Source: Acidobacteriota bacterium
GTDB lineage: Bacteria > Acidobacteriota > Polarisedimenticolia > QHYA01
DNA length: 12,945 nt
NCBI GenBank assembly: GCA_003223995.1
Contig: QHYA01000151.1
Coordinates: 1-12,945 of the forward strand
Direction of reading: 5' to 3'
Position 1 is the stretch's first letter. Each line of letters starts with the position of its first letter. This document shows positions 6,813-12,945 of the stretch, one piece after another. Below the pieces are notes generated by a model. It saw nothing but the letters and a program-made list of their open reading frames with translations. It searched no databases and was not told the origin of the DNA. The translations under genes and the position numbers were made by a program.

Positions 6813-7649
6813 TCAGCGGGGATGAGTCTCCGACGCACCCGTGCAGGAGACGGCAAGCGAGACCACGTACCCGGCGGCTATCGAGGTCTCGACGAGGAAC
6901 TCACGGGTCGGGTGCGTGCCGTCCCGTGAGTCGAGGCGAACCGTCCAATTTCCACATTCCGGACCGGGCACGACCTCCAGAGCTTGCAGCGCGACGCTGA
7001 GGCCGACACCGGCGGCCTTCAGGGCCGCCTCCTTGACGGTCCAGAGCGACAGGATCAGGCGGGTTCGCTCCTGTTCCGTGGCCGCCAGTTCGATCCTCCG
7101 GATCTCGCCGGATGTCAGGGCGATCGGCACGATTTCCGGCTCCACCGGACGCACCTGCTCGATGTCGAGCCCGATGCTTCCCGTGGAGCCCCGCCGCCAG
7201 GCTGCTGCTGCTGCGAGATCGCCCGAGTGGGAGATCGTTACCTCTACGCCATCGGGAGCTTCGAGTGGGCGGGCGATCCGCTCGCTCGCGGCCCGAGGTG
7301 GCCGGGAAAGCCGCAGCGCCGGCTCTCCGGAGTCCTGCTTGAGAATCTCGATCTCGCTCGGCTCGAGGCTCAGTCCGGCGCGCTGGAGAAGCCGGAGCGC
7401 GGCCGCCTTCGCGGCGAGCCTGCCGCCCAGCCAGTCGCGGCGTCGCTTGGGAATCCTCAGGCGCGACAGCTCCGCAGTCTCTGCAGTGGAAAGCAGATCG
7501 AGAAGTTCCGGTGGGAATCCGCCGCCGGGGAGCAAGAGCGGCAGCGGCTCGAAAGCCATCTCGATGCCGCGCGCGCGCCGCGTCGCGGCGAACAGGTTTT
7601 CGAGCAGTTCGAGCTGGCCTTCCACGGCGTTGATCCGGGTGGGATCCAT
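6813..7649 (-). CDS. Sfp-type 4'-phosphopantetheinyl transferase
   Basis: It transfers phosphopantetheine from CoA to a serine of a carrier protein. The signature is complete. RRRDWLGGRLAAKAA lies at about residues 69-83, SHS at 140-142 and IGLDIE at 159-164 (Mg ligands Asp162 and Glu164). WTVKEAALKA is at 203-212, with Glu207 and Lys211. The length of 278 residues fits the larger Sfp group. It is the last gene of the operon after the multidomain synthase and the enoyl reductase, with 40 bases between it and the reductase. That position suggests it activates the carrier protein of this pathway rather than primary-metabolism ACP. No carrier protein is visible in the window. ATG 7649 gives about 30 extra N-terminal residues; ATG 7559 (MAFEPLPLLL) is a plausible alternative start. 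Confidence 0.92.
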   Translation of the reverse strand: MDPTRINAVEGQLELLENLFAATRRARGIEMAFEPLPLLLPGGGFPPELLDLLSTAETAELSRLRIPKRRRDWLGGRLAAKAAALRLLQRAGLSLEPSEIEILKQDSGEPALRLSRPPRAASERIARPLEAPDGVEVTISHSGDLAAAAAWRRGSTGSIGLDIEQVRPVEPEIVPIALTSGEIRRIELAATEQERTRLILSLWTVKEAALKAAGVGLSVALQALEVVPGPECGNWTVRLDSRDGTHPTREFLVETSIAAGYVVSLAVSCTGASETHPR

Positions 7650-7689
7650 GGACTCAGCGCGTGATCGCGCAGCCGGCGGCCACGTCTGC

Positions 7690-8604
7690 TCACATGATCA
7701 GCGCGGTCGAAAGCCCGCAGTCGACGTGGATCACCTGGCCGGTGATCTTCCTCGAGAAGTCGCTTCCGAGGAAGAGCGCGCAGGCGGCGACGTCCTCCTT
7801 CGTGACCGTTTCCTCTATGGCGCTCTTCGCGGCGAACGCTGTCTGGACACGTTTCCACACCGCCTGCGCGAGGGCGATCTCATCGGGGACCTTGTCCCCG
7901 AGCTCTCTTCGAGCGGCCTCGATGGCGCTCCGGAACAGCTCGCCTCTCTGGCGCGCCAGGGCTTGCGGACTGCGGATGAAGGCCAGCGCCTCGCCGAGGG
8001 CCGCGATGGTCTCGATCGGCCCGGGCGAGACGGCATTCACCCGGACCCGTTTCTTCCCCAGCTCCAGCGCGAGATAGCGCACGATGCTCTCGAGAGCGGA
8101 CTTGGCGATGCCCATCGTCCCGTACATGGGCACCGACCGCTCCGAGGCCTGGAAGGTGAGCGTGATCACGCTCGCCCAGTCGCGAAGATGGGGCTTCGCG
8201 TAGCGGGCGACCTTGCAGAGCGAATGCGCGGAGATGGCGAGGGTCTGGGAGAATCCTTCCGCGCTCACCTCGGACGGGTTCTCGGTGAAGACCTCGGGCG
8301 GGCCGAAGGCGACGGCGTGCACGAGCACGTCGATTCCGTCCTGCTCCAGCCGCGCGAAGAAATCCGAGAGCTCCTGTTCATCGAGCACGTCGCACCTCGC
8401 CCCCTGGACACCAGGGAACTCCTGGAGGAGAAGCCGTATGCGGCTGAAGAACCGCTGCTGGTAGCCGATGGTGATCCGGGCGCCGTGCTTGAAGAAGGCC
8501 TCGGCGATGCCCCATGCGATGCTCGAGCGGTCGGCCACGCCCAGAACGACGACGGTCTTCCCCTCCAGACCGAACCCGGAATTGCTCGATGCTGCGCTTG
8601 CCAT
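7690..8604 (-). CDS. FabI-like enoyl-ACP reductase, divergent, with an internal insertion
   Basis: A short-chain-dehydrogenase-fold enoyl reductase of 304 residues. The FabI-type nucleotide motif GVADRSSIAWGIA is at 22-34, and VNAVSPGPIET and TVTKEDVAACALFLGSD are standard FabI blocks. The catalytic region reads TLTFQASERSVPMYGTMGIAK. Lys168 and the second tyrosine (Tyr161) are present, but Phe151 stands where Escherichia coli FabI has Tyr146. Between the GPI loop and the TVTKED block there are roughly 85 residues where E. coli FabI has about 45. The extra helix-rich segment (about 205-258) falls in the substrate-binding-loop region. I infer that it reduces enoyl groups made by the ketoreductase-dehydratase protein encoded just upstream (36 bases away). 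A strong GGAAGGAAGG precedes ATG 8604. A non-reductase role for this variant cannot be excluded. Confidence 0.85.
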   Translation of the reverse strand: MASAASSNSGFGLEGKTVVVLGVADRSSIAWGIAEAFFKHGARITIGYQQRFFSRIRLLLQEFPGVQGARCDVLDEQELSDFFARLEQDGIDVLVHAVAFGPPEVFTENPSEVSAEGFSQTLAISAHSLCKVARYAKPHLRDWASVITLTFQASERSVPMYGTMGIAKSALESIVRYLALELGKKRVRVNAVSPGPIETIAALGEALAFIRSPQALARQRGELFRSAIEAARRELGDKVPDEIALAQAVWKRVQTAFAAKSAIEETVTKEDVAACALFLGSDFSRKITGQVIHVDCGLSTALIM

Positions 8605-8640
8605 GGCCTTCCTTCCGCCGGGGCTTTTCGCGCCGGGCGT

Positions 8641-11600
8641 CTACACCGGGATCTTCGCAGCCGGAACGGTAGAGAAGCCCTCCATCCGGTCGTACACCAG
8701 ACCGTCCTCGCTCATCACCTCGGTCCGGTACTCCAGCCCGTCCGCCGCGGACCGCACCGGCACGGCCGTGACGATGAGCCGCGAGCCATGCGGCGTGGGC
8801 CCGAAGTGTTCGATCCGCCGGCAGCCATGCGGCAAGCCGAGCGTTCCCTCCTTCAGCGCCTGCCAGAGACCGGCGGTCTGGAAGGCTCCCTCACGGGCCA
8901 GGGGAGCGGTCTCGAAGGAGCCCCCCTCGGGCACGGCGAGGGCCGATCGCTCGTCCACCGGCGCGAGATATCCGACAGCGCCCCTGCCATCCAGGAGCCG
9001 GAACTCGCTCAGCACCCGGAAACGCGGTCCATGCGGCAGCAGAGCCTCGGCTCCGTAGATGGCGGCGGCAGGTGTCACCTCCCGACCTCCAAGATCCTGC
9101 GCCGGGGCATCGCTCTTTCGGGGCCTGTGCGGATACCGGCTCAGCAGGACGACACTTTCGTAATGGCAGCGGTCGCGGACCAGGGTGAGGCCGGCCTCAT
9201 TGACGAAGTCGGACCCGACACGGACATGGACGAACCGTTCGTTCTCGCCTGCGGCCCCCACGGCCTTCGCGCGCACTCGCAGAGTGACGGGCTTTCCCTT
9301 CAAGATCTTCACGGCGAGGTGGAAGCGGAGATCCCGCAGCCCCGCGAAATGAAGGTCGGGAAAGAGCAGCGTTGCCGCCTCCGCGATGAGCTCCACGCCG
9401 ATGACCCCTGGAAGAAGCGGAACTCCGCCAATGATATGGTCGAGCAACCACGGATCGCGCGCCGGATCGACCGTGCGGCAGACCATCAGGTCAGCTCCCG
9501 GATGGTAGTCGAGGACCTCGTCGAGAATGGGATGACGCTGCAGGTCGAACCCGCCTGGGGGTCCGGTCGGGGTGGGCGCTCGGGCGTGGGCAGGCGCTCG
9601 GGGGGCGGAAGAGCCCGCCCTGGTCGGCGGCGCAGGCTCGACGATTCCGTCATGATCGAGAGGACCGATCGCCCCCGCGAGGACGATCTCGGCTGATTCG
9701 CCACCGCGCAGGATCTCCTCGCAGAACAGCGCCGTCCCCTGGTCCGGAGAGATGAGGTCGATCCCCTGCTCGCTCATGAGCGCGGCGGCGCCGGACCGGG
9801 CGGCGAGGCCCACGCTGTCCCAGGCGCTCCAGTTGATCGAGACGCACCGGCTCGGCTTGCTGCCCGCGCTCAGGTGCCGGACGAACTTGTTGAGCAGGTC
9901 GTTCGCCGCGGAGTAGTCGGTCTGTCCGCGGTTGCCGAACCGGCCGGAGACCGAGGAGAAGGCGGCGAAAAATTCGAGATCCACCCCTTCGAGGGCCCGG
10001 ACGATGTTGAAGATCCCCTCGGCCTTCACCCCGAAGACACGGTCGAAGGAGTCGATGGTTTTGTCCTCGAGCAGCTTGTCCTCGATCGTGCCTGCCGCGA
10101 AGACGACGCCGTGGATCCCGCCGTGGGTGCGGAGAAGATCGGAGAAGACCTCCCGGACGGCACAAAGCTGCCGGACGTCACAGACACGGTAGGAGACGCG
10201 CGCTCCGAGCGCCTCGATCTCCTGCAGATTCCTGTGGACCTCGATCGCGCGCATGATGGGGGCGAAGCGGGACCCGACCGCGACGGGCGTGGCCCGGCCG
10301 CCGCCGGTTTCGATGTCATGGGCGATTGCCTGCCTGAGCTTTCTCAGCTCCTTGTCATCGAGCGCGGCGAGCCGCTCGATGTCCTCCGGCAGCACGGTCG
10401 TGCCGAGAAGCACCAAAGTCGGCTGGAAGCGCCGCGCGAGATCCTTGGCGATCTCGGCCGCAATGCCGCGAGCGCCCCCCGCGAGGACGATCACCTTGGA
10501 GCCGTCGATCGACAGGTCCGACTTGCCGGCCTTCCCGGTGGCCGATGCGAGGGGACGTCGGACCAGACGCGGGACCCAGCGGCGCCCTCCGCGATGGCCG
10601 ACCTCGATGCGCCGTCCGCCATGCTCGATCTCCTTGACCAGCAGGTCCGCGGCCGATTCGGCGCCGCCGGCCAATGCGGGCGGTTCGAGATCGACGGCTT
10701 TCACGAGCACCTCGGGGAGCTCCTTGGCGAGGGCCTTGACCAACCCGGCGACTGCGCCGTCACTCGGGCGCGGCGCGAGGGCGGGCCGGCGCTCCGGCGA
10801 GCCGCGAGCGGAAGGCGCGCCGGTTTCGAGGCCGAATGAGCCGCCGAGCCAGGTCGCGGCGCACAGCAGGGCTCCGCTCGGAGCGAAGGCCAGGAGGTCC
10901 TCGCGCAGCTCCTGGGCGAGGCAGAAGAGGCTTGCGACGTCTCGTGTGAGGATGTCCCTCCAAGCCTCGATGTCGAGCGCCTCGGGCGCATGCTCGCCCG
11001 CAAGGCGGGGAAGGTGCAGGAGGCCGCGGATGGGACCGATGTCCCGCCGGACGGCCTGGACAAGGAGCCGGATCCTGTCGGGCGAGTCGAGAGCGCACGC
11101 GTAATCTCCCTCAGTCTCCGGCCGGTCCGTCGCGAGAGCGACCCGTGCTCCCTTTGCCCGGAGCTTGGCGCGGAGGGCCCGCGCCACCCCCACGCCGTCG
11201 TCGGTGATGAGGATCGTCCATCCGGCGCCGATCTCGAATCGTTCCGGTGCGCGTTCGAGCGGGCATTCGGCGGCCTGGAGGACCAACCGGCCAATCGTCT
11301 CCAGGCCTCGCGCGCTCGCCTGCCGTGACGGAGGGGTCGCGGAGTCGGGGCTGGAGGACGGCTCGAGAGCCGAAGACGCGGGAACCGGAGCGGCCGTGCC
11401 GGCCGGAGGGGAAGACGCGGAGGGGACCGGAGCGGCCGTGCCGGCCAGAGGGGAAGCCGCGGGAGGACGTCGTGTGTCCACAGGCGTGCCGCCCGCCATC
11501 ACCGTCGTGGAGACCGAGGCGGGAACGGCCCCTGCCATGAAGACCTTCGGCCCGCCGGTGCCGAAGAGGGCGGCCGCGAGCAGCCGCATCCAGAGCCCTT

Positions 11601-12945
11601 CGGGCGTCTCGGGCAGCACCAATCCGACGGGCTTCCGGAGCTCGAATCCGAGCCTTCCGGCAGCGACGAGCGCATCGGTGTGGTTCTCGAAAGCGTGCTG
11701 TCCCTCTCGCAGCTCGAGATCGGCGGGCAGGTGGTACGTAGCCAGCGTCTCGAAGATCGCCGCCGGCATCTCGCCCGCGCCGGTGTAGTCGGACCATGCC
11801 GCGACCCGCGCCTCGAAGGCGCTGTCTGGCTCCGATGGAACCTCCTCCTCGAGGCCTCCGAGCTGATTGAGAGCGTCCAGGACGACCTGCCTCCGTTCGC
11901 GGGGATGGACGCAATCGAGCCGCTCGGGGGAGATCGGCCGTCCGATCAGGATCGTCTGCTTCCCGCAGCCCACGGGAAGGACAAACCTGGTGCCGCGATC
12001 CTCGAGCGGAAGCCCCCCGAGGTATCGGACCGGAACGATCGGAAAACGCAGCGAAAGGGCAAGATCGATCCAGACGGCGCTGAGCTGCCGGATCCTGTAA
12101 CGGGCCCTGTGCTCGCGCTGCCCTTCGGCGGCGACGCAAAGGGACCTGCCGCCGTTCCGCAACTCGCGCTCCAGCTCCGTTGCGGCCCGGAGAATGTCAT
12201 CCGCCTCCCAGTTCTTGACGAAGTGGAGCAGCTTGTCGATGAGGTGAGGGGCGATCCCGGGATAGCTGGCGATCAGGTCGATGATCTCGGCCATCCACGG
12301 CAGCTCCCGATGGCGCACGGGGGTCTGGACCAGCACGTTCCCGCCCAACCATGACAGAGCGAGCACGAGGTGAAGCGACTCGATCGCTGTCTGGTGGTTC
12401 GTGACGTAGAGGGCCGGCCGCCCTTCGAGCGAGTGGAACGCGGCGGGATCCTCGAGCCGCAGCTCGCGCAGGAACTTGCGCATGAGCCCGAACATGATGT
12501 GCTCGAAGGGCCAGTCGGCGCAGCCGAAGAGGCCCCTCCAGTGCGCGATCAGAGGCTCGAGATGGAGGTCCGGCTCCCCCTCGATCGCGACACGATAGCT
12601 GCGGTCTTCTTGCGACCAGGCCAGCCGCCACGCAATCAGGGGGCTTCTCTCGCCTGTCGCGATCAGGGCTCGCTTGCCGGCGGGGCGCACACTGATTCCG
12701 AGCGGAGGATCTCCGGTGAGCCTGGAGAGGAGCATCTTTGCAGCAAGACGGAGCGCGATCGCATCGAGCCTCTCCTGCGCCGGAAGAGAATCGCACTCGC
12801 GAAGCTCCTCGGGCGCTAGGTGCTCGCGGGAAGGGTCCCGCGAGGCGGCGAGCCACTTCTCCACCGCGTCTGTCGCGAACCGGATTTCGCGAGGGGAGGG
12901 ATACTCCGCGGGCGGTCCGGCGACTCGCGCGTCTGTCGCAACGTC
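8641..12945 (-). CDS. Multidomain lipid/polyketide synthase: PPTase-like region, AGPAT acyltransferase, ketoreductase, dehydratase (5' end beyond window)
   Basis: The frame is open to the right edge (27 codons beyond GTG 12864, with no ribosome binding site there), so the start is outside. Counting the GTG codon as 1, residues 1-95 resemble the first half of a phosphopantetheinyl transferase (RLAAK at 39-43) without its catalytic part. Residues 105-335 are a PlsC/AGPAT-type acyltransferase, with NHQTAIE (His157, Glu162) and AAEGQR (Glu247). Residues 365-445 look like the start of an acyl-adenylate ligase. An Ala/Pro linker (445-520) follows. A PKS-type ketoreductase has a structural half at 540-770 and a catalytic half at 785-1070: GGARGIA at 796, Lys947, Ser971, Tyr984, Asn988. 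A second linker precedes a double-hotdog dehydratase (1105-1405) with HxxxGxxxxP at 1143-1152. The product is unknown. No ketosynthase or carrier domain is visible. First visible gene of the operon with the enoyl reductase and phosphopantetheinyl transferase. Confidence 0.88.
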   Translation of the reverse strand, partial: DVATDARVAGPPAEYPSPREIRFATDAVEKWLAASRDPSREHLAPEELRECDSLPAQERLDAIALRLAAKMLLSRLTGDPPLGISVRPAGKRALIATGERSPLIAWRLAWSQEDRSYRVAIEGEPDLHLEPLIAHWRGLFGCADWPFEHIMFGLMRKFLRELRLEDPAAFHSLEGRPALYVTNHQTAIESLHLVLALSWLGGNVLVQTPVRHRELPWMAEIIDLIASYPGIAPHLIDKLLHFVKNWEADDILRAATELERELRNGGRSLCVAAEGQREHRARYRIRQLSAVWIDLALSLRFPIVPVRYLGGLPLEDRGTRFVLPVGCGKQTILIGRPISPERLDCVHPRERRQVVLDALNQLGGLEEEVPSEPDSAFEARVAAWSDYTGAGEMPAAIFETLATYHLPADLELREGQHAFENHTDALVAAGRLGFELRKPVGLVLPETPEGLWMRLLAAALFGTGGPKVFMAGAVPASVSTTVMAGGTPVDTRRPPAASPLAGTAAPVPSASSPPAGTAAPVPASSALEPSSSPDSATPPSRQASARGLETIGRLVLQAAECPLERAPERFEIGAGWTILITDDGVGVARALRAKLRAKGARVALATDRPETEGDYACALDSPDRIRLLVQAVRRDIGPIRGLLHLPRLAGEHAPEALDIEAWRDILTRDVASLFCLAQELREDLLAFAPSGALLCAATWLGGSFGLETGAPSARGSPERRPALAPRPSDGAVAGLVKALAKELPEVLVKAVDLEPPALAGGAESAADLLVKEIEHGGRRIEVGHRGGRRWVPRLVRRPLASATGKAGKSDLSIDGSKVIVLAGGARGIAAEIAKDLARRFQPTLVLLGTTVLPEDIERLAALDDKELRKLRQAIAHDIETGGGRATPVAVGSRFAPIMRAIEVHRNLQEIEALGARVSYRVCDVRQLCAVREVFSDLLRTHGGIHGVVFAAGTIEDKLLEDKTIDSFDRVFGVKAEGIFNIVRALEGVDLEFFAAFSSVSGRFGNRGQTDYSAANDLLNKFVRHLSAGSKPSRCVSINWSAWDSVGLAARSGAAALMSEQGIDLISPDQGTALFCEEILRGGESAEIVLAGAIGPLDHDGIVEPAPPTRAGSSAPRAPAHARAPTPTGPPGGFDLQRHPILDEVLDYHPGADLMVCRTVDPARDPWLLDHIIGGVPLLPGVIGVELIAEAATLLFPDLHFAGLRDLRFHLAVKILKGKPVTLRVRAKAVGAAGENERFVHVRVGSDFVNEAGLTLVRDRCHYESVVLLSRYPHRPRKSDAPAQDLGGREVTPAAAIYGAEALLPHGPRFRVLSEFRLLDGRGAVGYLAPVDERSALAVPEGGSFETAPLAREGAFQTAGLWQALKEGTLGLPHGCRRIEHFGPTPHGSRLIVTAVPVRSAADGLEYRTEVMSEDGLVYDRMEGFSTVPAAKIPV
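11372..11452. repeat. Imperfect tandem repeat encoding an Ala/Pro linker
   Basis: Two copies of a 39- and a 42-base unit (11372-11410 and 11411-11452) begin gaagacgcgg and share ccggagcggccgtgccggcc. A third, partial copy begins at 11453. On the minus strand they encode repeated GTAAPVP motifs in the linker between the acyltransferase/ligase stub and the ketoreductase. The second unit is one codon longer, so the repeat keeps frame. Confidence 0.7.

Noticed and set aside
9540..9640. A carrier-protein domain in the linker between ketoreductase and dehydratase
   Set aside because: The segment is low-complexity Ala/Pro/Arg sequence with no Asp-Ser attachment motif and is too short for a carrier fold.
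6841..9696. Long plus-strand open frame (951 codons) opposite the reductase and transferase genes
   Set aside because: It is a GC-rich shadow of real minus-strand genes. Its translation has no family motifs, while the minus strand has clear catalytic motifs throughout.
12862..12864. GTG 12864 as the true start of the multidomain synthase
   Set aside because: The frame stays open to the window edge, there is no ribosome binding site upstream, and the sequence before it looks like part of the same N-terminal domain.

Overview
This is a GC-rich bacterial segment from a Gram-negative (diderm) organism. The evidence for a diderm is a TonB-dependent outer-membrane receptor and a secreted beta-propeller protein. 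Gene style fits groups such as Myxococcota, Acidobacteriota or Candidatus Eisenbacteria, but nothing in the window fixes the taxon.

Layout. (1) Positions 1-600, plus strand: the C-terminal end of a ComM/YifB-type Mg-chelatase-like AAA+ ATPase, cut by the left edge. (2) About 673-1667, minus strand: an MNT nucleotidyltransferase (intact) followed by its HEPN partner, which carries two single-base frameshifts and runs into a fragment of a second, different HEPN-like domain. This is a decayed toxin-antitoxin-type or abortive-infection-type locus. (3) 1668-2015: a non-coding gap with a convincing minus-strand intrinsic terminator that no visible gene uses. (4) 2016-4412, plus strand: a TonB-dependent receptor. 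It converges on a secreted PQQ-like beta-propeller protein (4424-6061, minus strand). The two genes are 11 bp apart and both stop codons lie in one hairpin. (5) 6131-6765, plus strand: a small ribbon-helix-helix antitoxin and PIN-domain toxin pair (FitAB/VapBC type). (6) 6813-12945, minus strand: a lipid/polyketide biosynthesis operon, read from right to left.

The biosynthetic operon is the most interesting part. Its first visible gene runs off the right edge and encodes at least 1,434 residues. The apparent order is a degenerate phosphopantetheinyl-transferase-like region, a PlsC/AGPAT-type acyltransferase, a short stub resembling the start of an acyl-adenylate ligase (as in Aas fusions), an Ala/Pro linker, a two-part PKS-type ketoreductase, a second linker, and a double-hotdog dehydratase. 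It is followed by a divergent FabI-like enoyl reductase and an Sfp-type phosphopantetheinyl transferase. Together these supply ketoreduction, dehydration, enoyl reduction, carrier-protein activation and acyl transfer to a lipid acceptor. No ketosynthase, malonyl transferase or carrier protein is visible; I infer that these lie upstream, beyond the right edge. The set recalls PUFA-synthase-like 'secondary lipid' systems, but the domain order is one I do not recognise as a described family.
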